A stretch of DNA of 64,000 nucleotides from Chionis minor (taxonomy: Eukaryota > Chordata > Aves > Charadriiformes > Chionididae): NCBI GenBank assembly GCA_013398295.1, contig VZSF01000690.1, forward strand, positions 386,392-450,391. The letters run 5' to 3'. Positions 1 to 14,100 of this stretch are shown in pieces; positions within the stretch are counted from its first letter, which is position 1, and every line of letters starts with the position of its first letter. A model generated the notes under the pieces. That model had not been told where the DNA came from. It was given only the letters and a program-made list of their open reading frames with translations, and searched no databases. The translations under genes and the position numbers were made by a program.

Positions 1-1989
1 CCAGCCGTGCAGACCTGGAGCCATGTTACAAACAGTCCCGTGGGGGTTGTGAGTCTGGGACCCGTGATTACCAGAAAGGGCCTGCTTGGCTTGATGCAGT
101 ATTGATAGCGCCTCTTGAAGGATGCATAAATAGATTCTGCGCCATTAGAGTGCAGGTGACACAAGCTGGTGGCCATTTAATTGCCAAAGTTCAGCTGCTG
201 GTGCCAGCTGCAGAGACCACAGATCATCTCCACTTCCCTCCCAGTGATGGGCCACATCAAGAGCTGGTGCAGACTGATGTATTTCACTTCACAGTATGCG
301 CTGAGTACTCGCTTATTTGTGTAAGCTGGGCGCTCTGCTCTGCCATCCGTTGCAGGGACCTGCTCTTTCTGTGTTGTTCATACACTGCTCTTTAAACAAA
401 CTTTTTCCTGCACCTTGGCTCACAGGCTGCAGCCAACACACTGTAAGTCCCTAGTTTTGGGGCTCAGCTCCCCAGAAGCAATTCATTTGGCGTCTGCTGG
501 AGAACATTTGAGCTGTTGCTGCATTTTCTGCTGTGATGACGGTCTGGCCTTTTGTTCCCACCCTCAAACAGGAGCATTGTGTACCCACAGCTGCACGTAC
601 AGAGCTCTGGGTTTGTTCTCAGCCCTGGACTCAGGATACTCTTTTTGGATCTGTGTTGACTTTTGAGTATATCTACTCTAACCTTTGTTCCTGTTGCTTG
701 TTCCCTTCCTCCTTTGCCTCTTTTAATTCCTACTTGTACGTCATGTCTTTCTGCTTACATTAGATTGACTTTTTACTGCGGGGTAATGCAAAGCCTTTGG
801 GCACTGTGGTAATCCACTTAACAGGTACAGTTCTGTGTGGGTTTTAAGTTAAAGAGATGTTGCCAGGTTAAAAAGAATGTATTTTAATAGGACATACCGC
901 CACCCCTCTTTCAGCACTAACATGCCAAATGATTGAAGCGTGAATGAATTTTTAACCATTTAATTTGCTCCCCACCATTTACCATGTCTTCACCTCCTTA
1001 TTCTCCCTGCTTGGACAGGATCAACACTTCTTGCTCTGCTCTCTCAAGGCTGGGATGAGCCCGAGACCTTGCAGGGGAATGTTTGTTTCAAAAATAAACA
1101 CTTGTCTGTAGAACGGGGGGAACAGGCAATCAGACACCTTTGGTACTTAGGTCTTGTAAATGCTTGTGTGAGGTGTTTCTGAATTAAAAAGCAAGAACTG
1201 AGCAGGTGATCAAATGCCTCCGTTGAAGGAGCAGGGGACAAATTTTGTCCTGATAGATCCTCTCATCTGTCCCTTTGATTCCTACCTTCAGGTTTCAGTT
1301 GAAGTAATTTCTTTTTCATTACAGTAGGCTGCATCATCTGACTTGACTTCTGTGTCAGTGTCTTCTCCCTAGAGCTAGAGTAGAAGTGAGTGTTTAAGGC
1401 CAAGATGGTAGTAGTAAATCCCAGAAGACATCAAGCTGATTTTAGGAGAGCCTATTGTGAGTTCTGAGCAATTCTGAGAATCAAGCCTCTTCTAGCAGTG
1501 AGAAATGGGAATCTGGGAGCCCTCATTTCAGGCCACCATGCTGAGAAAATTCGGTGACCTTCCATAAGCTAAAGCATTTTAGCCACCACCACATAGATGC
1601 TCCTTTTTGAGGACTTTATGGTGTTCTTCAGTGCCATTGGTATCCTGTGTTTTGGTTTTGCATAAGTAGGCTTTTGCATTGGCCAGCCTGTCCGTTCCAT
1701 CTTTTGGCTTTCTTTGATTTCCCTGCAGTGCCCAGGTGTTACTTTACCTGAGGCGAGTTGTCAGTCACGCCACTCCTGACTCAGTAGTTGCTTAAGTGAC
1801 TGTGCCTGAATTCACACTTAGTCCAGCTTGCGTTCCTGGTCATGGTTGCCAATTTCCTACCCAGAAGCTGGGAAAAGGTGGTTTGGGAAAGGGTCCTAAC
1901 CTCTGGTCTTGACTCCCTGCGTTTGGCAAAGTTGTATTGGAAAAGCGCTTTGAGAACCTTTCTTAAATTTGTACCCCTTCTCTCCACAG
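1..1989 (+). other. NOC2L: NOC2L intron (3' part), no exon seen
   Basis: The preceding NOC2L coding exon should carry a Tyr/Cys- and Arg-rich segment next to the conserved Trp region. No such translation appears on the + strand here. No repeat, RNA gene or long conserved frame was recognised. Confidence 0.6.
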
Positions 1990-2103
1990 GAACAATGGGA
2001 GAAGCAGGTCAAGGAGGAGGGGACACCTCTGACCAAGTATTATACTCAGTGGAAGAAGCTAAGAGAGAAGGAGATACAACTGGAAATCAGCGGCAAAGAA
2101 AGA
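1990..2103 (+). CDS. NOC2L: NOC2L exon (fourth from last)
   Basis: This exon has 38 complete codons in phase 0. It follows a pyrimidine-rich acceptor ending CCACAG at 1984-1989 and is followed by the donor GTAAGA at 2104. The product begins [18 protein letters not shown] and ends ISGKER, the most conserved block of the NOC2 C-terminal region, basic and probably helical. The open frame continues past both borders, but similarity to the family stops exactly at the splice sites. The preceding exon, expected to encode the segment before the conserved tryptophan, is not visible in 1-1989, so it lies left of the window. Confidence 0.95.
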
Positions 2104-5100
2104 GTAAGAATGAAATGTCTAATTTACTGGATGTCTTCTGTGCCGTGGGAAGACGAGAGCGCCGTGTTGTGGTAGCAGGGTGGTGCCTGGTCAAAACCAG
2201 CTCCGCTGATGTGAGCTGAAATGGGCTGGAGTCGTACAAGTGCGTAGGCTGGGCGTTCTTGGAAGGAGCGTGTGGCTGGATGGCAGCCTTGCTGGTGTCT
2301 TCAGCTCCCTGCGGATTTGTCTTGCTGGGATCTCTAGGAGCAACATCTGTGCCCCCTGGCTGGAGGCTGTTGATTTGCCCAGGTTAACAGAGGACAGGTG
2401 AGATAGGGTGAAGTAGCACTGGGGTAAGTTTCCCTCTGTCCCTGTTTAGGCTCATGCTGTTCAAGATCCATTGGTGCAGCAGCAGCAGCCATTGTAGTTC
2501 AAGGGCAGGAGCTGAAGACAGTAGAGACAGAGCAATTGTGTGTGCTGGCAGGGGCAGGTTGGGTGACAGATTCGATGTGTCTGAGCAACTGGGGCAGAAG
2601 CCCGATTGTGGATGTTACTTTTGGAACACGCATGTGATGTAGTTTTGAAGTTTAGACTGTACATATGGTTCCTGCTCGGTGTATTTATCCTCACATTCAT
2701 GGGACTTCTCACATTGCTTTGGGCAGTTTGCATCATTTCTTCCAAATGGCATCGCCTTCCTGATAGTAAATCAGAGTGGGTCGAGCTCGTGTAGGCCTTT
2801 AGCTCTTTTTCCAGCTCTGCGGAATGTGACCGGATTGCCATGCTAAAACCTAACTTTGCAAGAAAATTGTGGGGGGGAAAAGCTGCTTGTCACCCTAGCA
2901 AAGGGAATAGCGAAGATGAGTTCTGTTCTGCACTTTCTCATTTCACCCGTGTGGGGATGGCTGGTTGTGAGGTGGGACTTGCTGTCTGGACAGAAGTGCT
3001 CAGACTGCCGTTTCCCACATCTCCTGCCCAAGGGAAGCTCCTTGGCCCGTCCTCATGGCACTGCGCTCCAGGATGCAGAAGGTGGGGGTGGGAGCTTGCT
3101 TACATTAGGAGTCGAAAGGAAAGCTGTCTCGATGCTAATGCAATGAAAGTGGCTGAGCTAGGCTCCTGGCCAGGGAGCAGGAAATAGATATAATTGGTGT
3201 CTCCAGCGTATGGTGGGGAACAATTAAAATAATCAATGGGACATGAGGATGATTGGCTCTGAGCCAAGTCCCAGAGTGCGGTAGAAGACCTGGGAGATCC
3301 TAGAAATGCTCAGTATCGTATACCAGCCTGAGATAAGGACAGGAGGCTGAAATTCCCTGGGGCAGCCATGCAGAGGGAACAAAAAAAGCATGCTTGTTTT
3401 CTGTGCGAACCCAGCAGGAGAATGTGGCCTTTGCGGAAAGGAAATTAAGGAGGGGGAGCTAAGAAACGGCAAGAAGCAGTGGCTGTGAGCGGCACTAAAA
3501 TCTTGCCCAAAGCTGGCCCTTCTGGTGTGAGCTGACACTTTCCTGGTACTGAAGCAGCTATGGCAGGGGGACAGGAGACCAGTCCCCGGGGCAGACAAGC
3601 CCCCTGACTCATATTAAAGGGAGGAGGGGAGCTGGAGCTCCGTGGGGTGGCCAGGACCCGTGAGGTGCAGAGCTCTCCTTGAGGAGGATTGCTTTCTTAC
3701 GGCAAGGCTCAAGAAGGTGACTTCAGAAACCAGGGGAAGTCTGAAGGGCAGTGACAGGGACTTGTTTTCTCTTGGAGAAAGTGGGCTGAACAGATAAGCC
3801 GTAGAGAGAGACAGACTTTGGAGTTAGCTTTCCGAAAGGCCTGTGGCTGCCTGACATCTTTGCTTGGTGAATGGGGCTGTTGTCTCTCTCGGTGGGGACT
3901 GCTAGCTTAATGATGCAGCATTGTGAAGCCCCAGCAGGAGAGTGAACACCATGAGGCCCATTAGGGCTGGGAAAATCCATGTCCCATTAGCAGCCATTGG
4001 GGGGAAGAAATAATAACGGAAAAAATCAGCCTGGCTCTCAGCTGGTATGAGCTGCAGCTTGCCTTATATAACAAGGCTGACCCCGTCTGCCCATTCCATT
4101 TGCTTTTCCCAATGTTGTTTAATGGGATGTAGAGTAATCGGCTTCGTGAGACTCAGTAGATAGTAACCCTCTAGCTGGGGATTAAAAGACTGGCCCCCAA
4201 ATTACCTAATTACTGCTACTGTGTGATGAACACAGGCTGTATCTGTGAGTCATAGCTCAGCGCAAGTCTCATGCCTTTGCTTTGTGATCACTCTGCACCT
4301 AGTCGGGTTTTCTGGTGCCTTTATTTTGAGGTGCCCATCTTGAAGGCACTCCTGTGGAGCCTCAGAAAGTTGGAGGCAGCACAACTCAGCATGATTCGAC
4401 ACCACGTCCTTTTTAATGTGCTGAGGTTGAGTGCAGCCAGTACCGATGTCACCCAAAACTGTAGGCTGCCTGTGGAAATGGGGACTTTTCCTAGGCAGTA
4501 TGAAAATACAAAGAAGTCCTAGCTAACAGCCTCTGCTCCCTGTTGTACATGCCCTGCACAGGATACTGGAGAATTTTTTCACAATGTTGAGATAAGTCTC
4601 TTTTGCTCCCTTGAATTGGAGAACTGTTCTGCATTGTGTACATGAGACATTTTACTCATACACAGCTCCATTTCTACTTTAAACTTACTAAGTGATGAGC
4701 CCCATGGAAACTTTCCATGTGTGAGGAGGGAGAATAAGATCTTGGATGATTTTTGCGTTTTATTTACTGCTGCTGAGCAGCAACAGTGACCGAGGTCATG
4801 GAGAACATGCCAACAGGGACTGGGGCAGTTGTTGCAGCAGTTGTTTGTTGTCAAAACTGGGTTTCTGCTTCTGTTTTTGAGACTTTGAACCTCAGGTGTT
4901 TCCTAGTTAGGCAGTGCTGGACTCCTGCTGCTAAAGAGTGATAGCTACCGATGCTGCCAGACGGGAACTCTGCAGGTAGCATGGCTCTTGGCACAGAAGA
5001 GGGCCCAAAGATGCTGCCTGTGACTGGGAGACTGCCAGAGTGAGCTCAGCATGTCATGGTGATGACATGCCACAGTACCTGTTGGAGTGATCATCTCTGG

Positions 5101-8100
5101 GACGTGAGAGGCCTTGAGCCAAATTGAGCTACCGAGAGAGGACATGGTAGTCCAGGTCTTGGGCTGCAGGAAGCGTCGGTGCTTCTCCCCGAGGCTGGGA
5201 TGGTGGCAGCATGACCTGGCTGAGGCACTTGCAGAGGCAAGGGATGTATAAACTGCAAGGGATCAGATATGGGGACTGTGTCTGTGATCACAGGCTAATG
5301 CTGTCATATATAGCTGCTGATATATTTCAGTTTCTGAGACCTTCGTGTTTTATTTCTGGAGCCTCTTACTGAGTCAGTATTTCTGGAGCATCTCCCTCTG
5401 CCCTCCCACCCTCCGTAAAGTTACGTGCCAGAAGAGATGAGGGGAGTGAAGCGTGAGCCTGTCTTGTCCGCCAGGATTGGTAGGGGCTTAGGAAAACATT
5501 TTTACCCTGGCAGCTCCCCTGCTCCATGACGGAGCTTGCAGGAGCAAAACCACCCTAGGAAAGAGGATGGTTACGGTATGTCTTTAGGGCAGCCGTTGGG
5601 CAGTGACTCTGGATTGCTGCTCCTGCTGCGTTTTGCTTCCCAAATCTCTTCTCTGGCATGCAACAACCAGTCATGTACTGCTTTCTTCACGCATCTTCCC
5701 AGCACAGAGACAGCCCAGCAGATCTCTGCGGGGCCGGTGGAAGGAGAGGCATCTCATAGTGGAAAAGAACCCGTGGGAAGATGATTTAAAATTAGGACCC
5801 TGCAAATGGTGGTTGGTGATTTGCTCCCCTCTCCCCTTCTCTGGCCAGCTTCTGACTTTTTCCATCCTGGTGCTGCAGGTTATTGCTTGTAAGTGCTCAG
5901 CTCCCAGAATCAATATTGCCCAGCTGGGGACCATAACCGTGAAACAGGCTGGGAGAAATTGCTGGAATTGGCTGCAGGAGCAAATGCGCGTCTCCGTGTC
6001 TCTCATTGTCTCCCCTCGTCCCCATCCTCTCACCCTTTCTCTCTCTTTCTGCTGAGAGCTGCTCTCCTCTATGGACTGTGCTTCGCTGCTGTTCCCGCTG
6101 GGGAGGCCCACGGGAGGGTTGGAGTGGATGCGGTCGGAGAGGAGTGTGTTGAGGGGTGGTCTGACGGGTGGGAGAGAGCAAATGAGTTATTACTGGCAGG
6201 GCGAATGTTTCCAAGCAAGCTAATGTGTGCTAATGCATGAGTGCTTCCCAGGAGGTGTGCAGCCAGGCACGGGCAGCGGGCAGCTGATGTTCAGAGAGCA
6301 CTTGGGGTTTAATTTGCATTCTGATTATCTTTGCCCTGCTGGCCTGAGCCCTTGCAAGTAAATCCTCCCCCTAATCCCCCTCTGGAGAGGTGTAAAGAGC
6401 AGTGAGGTGGTGTCAATTGCAAGTACTTAATGGCATTGATATTGGCTGTCTGCAGCAGCAAGGCTCTTGGCCCATTGATCTCCATAAGGGCTAGCGACTG
6501 GGGAAGCCGTGGTGTAGACAGACCTTAAGCATCTTCAGCACCTTGCCATTTAACTGTGCTGAAATCGGCAGCCAAAAAGACAGTGCCTTTGCTATAGGTG
6601 TCACAACTCTCGGCGCTGGTGGAGAACTGCTTTTTCGGAGATGACCAGCAGAGTCTGGCTTGATCGTGCTTGGCTGCCCAAGCTCACAGGGCCTGCATGG
6701 CTTTCGGTCCAGAGATCCAGGACAGCCAGCTTGTCGGGAATGTCTTGCATTTTTATCCATGCTAAGGTACCAGCAGTAGGTGGCCCATTAGCAAAAGTAG
6801 TTTATTATGTAAAGATCAATAGAGCGCTGGTGCTTTGCATGTATCGTTCACCTTTGTAACTGACTCACAAATCTATCTGTTGCTCCCCTAGTTGGCAGCA
6901 AGCAGACCCAACTGTTCTTGGCAGTGTGGTTTGCACATACTGGGCAAAGCCAAGTTCCTGTGTTTAAGCTCAGCATTTTATGTTTAGAAGTACAAATTAA
7001 GGTTGTTCTTACTGTTGGTTTTGGTTTTTTCCAGCTTGAAGACTTGAACTTCCCAGAAATAAAGCGTAAGAAGCAAAATGAAAGCAAAGAGGAAGATAAG
7101 AAGGAATTTAAGGACCTCTTTGACCTGGACAGTGACTCTGATGATGGGAATGCTGGATTCCCTATAAAAGGTATGGGGCTGGGGCTGGGCATACATTCTC
7201 CTTGTCCAGAATTTTGTATGACGTGTGTCAGTACAGCCCTGCCCTAAGGGGGATGCACACTGGCCATGTTCGGTTCCAAAGATGTACCGTTAGGGAGAGG
7301 GAGCACAGGATGATGATGCCTTTTGGAGACTTTTGAAAGTGACAGGCAGAAGGTAATTGGGAGGGTTTTGTCTTTCTCCTCCTCTCCTACTTTGGCACCA
7401 GCTCATTTTAAAATCTTAGTCCTTTGTAAGTCTTTTTCTGTACGTGACTCGTATTCTGTCCTCCCCTTAGCACCTTCCTTTTGTCACAGGCACTGACCTC
7501 AATACAATAGCACAAGAGCAAGGGGATGTTTGACTGAATGCAGACCCTGCTTTCAAAGGCTTCGAGTAGCAGACATGGCTCATACTGTAATTGCCACGGA
7601 GTCAGTTATTCTTATGCTTATAACCTGGAATCATAGAACTGTCTAGGTTGGAGGGGACCTTTAAAGATCATCAAGTCCAACCATCAACCTAACACTGCCA
7701 AACCCACCATTAAACCATGTTCTTAAACCTGTGCGGGTTCTGGGCTGAGATCTCACCTCGGAGAACATAAAATTGTTTGCTGTCTTTTTGCACCGTGACT
7801 GGAGGTGCAGAAATCCACGTTTTGTTTCCACACCTATAAAAGAGGACTGTTTCTCTGCCTGACAGCATGCTGGGTCTTTGCTGTATACCTCATTGCAAAC
7901 AGGAGCTGTCATGGGGGCTGGCTACCAGAATAAGCATCTTTGATGGAAGAATGGTTATCCTCTCTTTGTGTGCACTTGTGATTTATTTATTTTATAGTGA
8001 GTGACGTTGCAAGTATTTTTGACAAGCCAAGAAAGTCTAGAGCCTCTAGAGAAAATGGAGTGATGTCACTCTCTGGCTGTGACCACGAGGGGGCCACAGT

Positions 8101-11100
8101 AAATTGTGGAACCTGCCTGAGAAGATCACCGCAGAGCTTGAGGAAGAACTTGGATGTTCTTTTGGTAATTTAGAATGTTTGGGACATCACAGGTTTTCTA
8201 AATGCATTGTCATTCATATAGTAGGGTGACTTGCAGGAAATACAGAGTTTTCTTGTTTGGAGATTTAATCTCCAGATAAAGTCCTAGTTTGTTGTGCACA
8301 TTGTAAGGCATGAGGATAAATCTTGAGACTTGCCACAGAACCAATGACCGTTGTCTCCCCCACAGGCATCTGTGACACAGGAGGAAGAAAAGGTTGAAAA
8401 ACTCTTGTTTGATAGCTTGAAGTCAGTGGATTTTTGTAGATGACCCAGCTAAAAATGGGAGGAGAGCATGGTGAGCGCATGACTCACCAAGGTATTGAGA
8501 GATCAGTGTAATATCAAAAGGATTTGCTGAGGTGCGTCCTTGAGATGTGGGGTTGTCCTGTCTGCTGTACGAGTCAGTGCCTTTGAATGCCAGTGGCTTC
8601 TAGAAAGGCAGAGATAACTGGGGTCCGGAAGGCAGGTTGCTGGGAGCCAGGGAGACCCAAGGTCTCTTCCAGTGCCTCCCGGGAACAGACTTTATGTGTG
8701 CTTGGGAGGTTTGTTGGATTGATGGACTTCTGAATGTACATTGGGATCCTAACGAGGATGAACGTTATTGATGACACAATACAAGGTCTGTGCGCCGCTT
8801 CTGCCTTGTTTCTGGCGCGTGCCTGCTCACTGTAGAAATCTGTGAATAGACAGGTTTGCAATCTACATGTAAGGCAGGGCTTTTACCGCCACCCCCCCCC
8901 CCCAGCCTGTGCATGGGCTTGTGACATCTGTCCACGAGGTTCTTTGGTGGCTTTGAGGGGCTGACATAGATTGTGAAGAGAGTGCAAATGAGGACTAAGG
9001 GTTGTCCCTGCTCTGTTTGTATGAGTCCCACAGCTGCTGTATGGAGTCTTTGGGTATCTAGTGGCGTGCATCAGCACTGCAGTGTCACTCATGGGTCTTG
9101 CCTTTCAACATTCCTGGGTCAGCTGCCTCTCTGCAGCCTTTGTTCTTCGTAGGGTGCTTTCTGGAGGGAGGGAACCGGCCCTGAAGGCAACTTCCATCTC
9201 AAGGAGCAACTGTGCTCAGCTCCACCGTGGATCCGGGGGCGCTGGGTGGAGACAGCGGAGCTCTGGGTGTCTGTAGTGTAGCGTAGGGTGAAGTCCCCTC
9301 CAGGCAACAATGGTGTGACTCCGCAGTGGGAAAGGGACAGGGAACAGGGAGGCTGGGAAAAGCGCCTGTGTCTTGGGAGACGCATACAATGAGCTCTTGT
9401 TCTTACTCTGTGTGGGGTGTGAGATGTTCCCAGCCGTGCTCTGCATTCAGTAACTGTCAGGGCTGGCTGCAGATGGAAGTCAGAGAAGGCAGTGTGACAG
9501 TTCCCAGTCTTTGTGGCCATTGTTCTACTGGGTGGCCATATGCAAGGGAATTTGGGAGGCCCTGCAGCTGCTGTGGCCTGTGTATTCGCTTCTTTACCTA
9601 TGAGGTTTGAAGGCGTAGCAATATCCTCTCTTCAAATAAGGCAAAAGGAGATTCTGGGACAACAGAAGGACTTTGGTTCATCTTGAATCAGCCTCAGCCT
9701 ACTTCCAAGAGAGACGTGTTGAGCAGCTGGTAGCAGAAATCTAGGCAGGAAGGTAAGACTTCCCTGGATGGACCTTCTGGGAGAAGAAAACAAGAAATAT
9801 AGCTGGAAAACATTAAATATAGCTGAGAATGCTCAGTGATGCTGACCTCCTTGAAAAGCGACAGGGAGAGACCTGATCCAAGACGGGTCGATGCTATGAA
9901 AGTAACTGTGACGCAGGGGTGTTGTGGGGATCTGGGAAGCTCGTCAGAGCCGGTCAGCCCTTCTGACACAACACTACTTCCAGATGTGGGCAGACAGAGA
10001 CTGGGTTGGTGGGCTATGCCCTCTCTGCTCTGGGAATGGGGGCAGGGGCATGGTCTGGGAATGCCAAGGCTGATGTGGGAAAAGATGCTGGAAAGATCAA
10101 CCATACCCAGAGATGTCCACGCTCTCCTCATTAGCAAGGCTTGGCAGCGGCACCCAAAACTGTTCATAGTTCTTACTGGAAGGAGTCAGTTCCAGAGTCC
10201 TGGGCATACGTAGGTCACTGCAAAGCATGGGAAAGGAGGGGGAGATTTCTGGAAAAAATGAATTCCCTGCCAGAAAAGTCCTAGTTAGACAGTTGCAGTG
10301 ATGCATTGCTGTAGGTCGTCCTCTTAGGCAACGCCACGGGTTAAATCTGTGAGGATGGTTGCTCTGGTCTGGAAAACTCTCTTCCCCCTGATGATTACTG
10401 CATAAAAGTCTGCCGCGGAACCTGCGGCGGGTGCAGCATCATTGTGGCTTTCTGGTGTGATGTTGGGGATGGAGGCGTAGTGAAACCGGCTCCCATCTCT
10501 CACTCATCACAGCATTTGGCTTGGCAGAATCTTTCCTGTGTTGACAGGACGTTCTTCCGATTAGTAGTTGTTTTCGCCTGTCAGGTCCCAGACCAAATTC
10601 ACAAGAGTGGAAAATTGCCTGCTAAAAACCAGGAAATTATCAGTTTTCTGTTATTTAGCTGCAGTTCAAAGCCCCCCTCACCTTTTCTTTTGATTTAAAT
10701 TAAGTATTGTATTAGTGAAATGTTGATTTCAATTCATACTGTCCCTAATCTCTCTGGAAGAGAGTAAGCCTGGAAAACGGCCAGAGTTCTTGGGTTAAGG
10801 ATTGCTAGCCAAAGCATCTTGCTCATTAACTGACTTCTACCTCAAAGACGTTTGTATTTCTCAGAGCAGAGCAGGCTTCCAAAGGAGTCTTTCCAACCCC
10901 AAGCATGTTTTTCCCAAACTGAGGGGGCTGGGGAGCTCCCTGTTCTCACAGTTTGGCATTACTCATTCCTGGGAGGGCCAAGGGTAGATGATGGAGACTG
11001 TCCCCGCACGTGGGAGGGGGGTAACCTGCAGGTCCTGCTGTCCTCCAGCAGCACTGGTGCAGTTGTGCATTACCCTCCCTTCTGTTCTGAGTGTCCCCCT

Positions 11101-14100
11101 CTTGTCCAACCACATTTTTTTTTTTTCTTTAAGCCTACTGCCCACCGAACTCGCTGCTCAGCCTCTTGGGCTAGCTAGAGCCATCAGCCTGCTTTGATGG
11201 ACTGTGTAGGATCCAGGCGTAAACCTCTCTCTCAGGTCTGTCTTCTTCTGAATGCCACCCCCAGTTTTGCGTTAGGCCAGAGGAGCAAGGCTGATAGCAG
11301 CCATCCGCTCCCCTCGGCCCAGGCCCCCTTCCTAGTCCTTCAGGTCCTGCAGGACGCAGCAGTAGCTAAGCTCTCTGATCCTTCCTTACCTTAACCTTAG
11401 CCTTAGCCGCCTCACAGCAGCCAAAACCATGATAAGCCATTTATCTTTAACAGCAGCAGCCTTTTTCCTAGCTCCCTAAGCTTTGCGGGTCTTCAATCTC
11501 TTCTTTCCTGAGTCCCAGCCCTGACTTCAGCCTTTGCAGTAGTCCACGGGTTGCTGGTAGAAAAACCCTCCCACCCATCTGAATCTTCCTTCTCCCTTCT
11601 CAGGCCTTGCCAAATCCAGCAATGAAGGAAGGAATCTGCCGAGTCCTCGTGAGACTAGCAATAACAAACATTTGTGTGTCTGGTGTCACGTTTATAGAAG
11701 TCTCGTTGGGTTTCTTCGTGGTCTGAGCCCCCTGCTCTGTCATTTCAGGCACTTCTGTTTATTTTAGGGGCTCCTGAAAGAACGGAGGAGATGGTGGACA
11801 GTTCTTTGGAGTTAGTAAGGTTCAGTACAAAGTTCTTCGGTCAGTAAGTTCATAAGCGCAAATCCCTATCTGCTCCTGGAGGTTGGGAGCGGTGGTTAGC
11901 TCCCTGTCGGTGCGTCTTGTGTTGCTCTGGGAGACCTCAGCTGAGATCAGGTTTTGGGGGGATGCTGCTGCCTTGTGCAGGTGGAGCTGAGAGCTGCCCA
12001 CTCATTTCAGCGGGATCGCACGCCCCCGGCATCCTCCCCAAGGGGGCAGGAAAGGTGGTGAACGCCAACAGTTCCATCACATCAAGACGAGCTGCCCCTG
12101 GAATGGAGAGAGCGTTTGGCAGGCGGGAGAGACTCCCTTGCTTGGGTCTCTGCAAGGTCTGAAGAAGGGAGAGAAACAAGTTTGGACATTTCAGGAACCC
12201 CCGAGCAGGCAAGGGAGGGAAGAGCTGGGAGACAGGGAGGAAAGAGCGTGGGTTTGATCAATCTGTGTGTCACTGGTGGGGGTGGGGAAGTTCATGCATT
12301 TCTCTCATTTACCAGCTGACACGTCTCGGGGAGGAAAGGCGGCTGCTCCTGGAAATTATTAATGGCTTAGAAAGAGGTGCTGGACTGCCTCGTCATGAGG
12401 CAATTAAAGGCGAGAAGGGAGCGTGGCTGCAGCGTCTCTCCGGGCCTGGCTGTAATGAGTGATCTGTCCACATTAGGTGTTGGTGTGTCTCTAATGAACT
12501 TGAACAGGTTTCTTCATTTATCCCTCACGTAATCATATTACATCAATTTAATGCCAGACTGGTGGGGGCCAGGGGTGTGGAAGGAGAGGTCAGACATTTT
12601 CATTTCCTAGCAGAATAATCACAGCCCTTCTCAGTGGCAAAATTCCTACTGTGGGCTGTCAGCTTGAGGATCTAGAGGCAGAGTGAGGAGGAAGAGGGGA
12701 GCGGCACTGGTTAACTGGAGCACCCTGAGCATTGTCCTCCGGAGTCTCGCTGATACACTTCTGCCTCAGGAGACGGAAGCTTGAGTTCCACGGGAAGGCT
12801 GTATCAGGACCTGTGTGCATGTACATCGGCAGAAAGGGCTGAGCTTAGGGGAAGGGAGCAGGAGGCTGGAAAAGGTCAGTAAATTCCTCGTAGTGGCCTG
12901 CTGCCTGCATCGTAGCACGTCGGAATGACCCAATACCCAATTCCTACCCACAGCTGGTTTCTCTGCGTACTCTGAGATGAGCTGATGGCTGGATCTGTCG
13001 GTGCTTTTGCTCGTGCGGGTTGATGGATGAGAGCGTGCCCCTCTTGGTGGTTGCCTGAGCTGCTCAGGTGCCCATCAATATGATGTGGTGCGGTGAACAG
13101 CGCTGCAATCCATCTCCTGGGGAGCGGGGGCTCTCCGCATGGCTGCGGGCGCCCGAGAGAGCTCCGTCCATGAGATGTAGCTTCCGATCCCTCGGGGGGC
13201 AATTGCAGAGAGGCTGCGTGCTGGCAGAGCTGACAGATGGGTGAAAGCAGAGCGAGCAGGGTGATGACGGGGAGCTGGGAACGCTCGCAGCCAGCTTATT
13301 AATGGCTCTGTATCCAGTTCAGTGAGTAACATAGGTCAGCTGCTGAGGAGGGAGCGTGGGGCAAAAAATAGGTGCCACGGTGGGGCCCAAGAATCACAAC
13401 GCGATAAAGATGTACAGCCAGTTTCCAAGCAGAGAGTCTGAAGTGTGAATAAATAGCTTCTTCAGCAGTTTTGTAAGCAAGGGCAGGCTAATCTGCAGCG
13501 CCGAGCTGGGCTTAGCTCAGGGGTGGTGGCTGGAAGGGGGCAAGAAGCAGCTGGTTCTTCTGCTCCCTCTGTACAGAATTTGTATTCTGTCATTTAAATG
13601 CCTGGTGGCTCACGCTGGCTGGAGGAGGGAGAGAGGGGAGAAGCACTCCTCTGCTGGAGCGAACTCAACCTGAGTGAAAGAAGTCTGGTTCCAGAGGCTC
13701 GCTCAGAGGCCAAGCACTCAGAGGCTCTTCCCAGGCTTCCTTGGACCTGGCCAGCCATCTGCAGAGGGAATTCGCAGCAACGTCTGTTTCTACACCTTTT
13801 TCTTGTGACTGACAGAGGGGATAAAGCTAAGAGGTGTTTACAAGGATGCCCTGAACCAGTCTGCCCCTGTTTTCAGTTACATTTAACCACGGAGGGGTGG
13901 AGGTGGGTATACGCAGGCACTACTTCTCAGTGGAACCAGCCCTTCTCCGGTCTCAGCTTCGTGATGTATTCCTCCTTCTTTCTCATGTCTGTCTGGTAGG
14001 CCCAGTTCTTCTCACTGTGCTCTTCTGTCTGTCTCCCTCTCCTGGCTTTCATGTCTCTCTGAGCAGGGCAGACAGGTTCGTGTCAGACGTTTGGGTGCTG

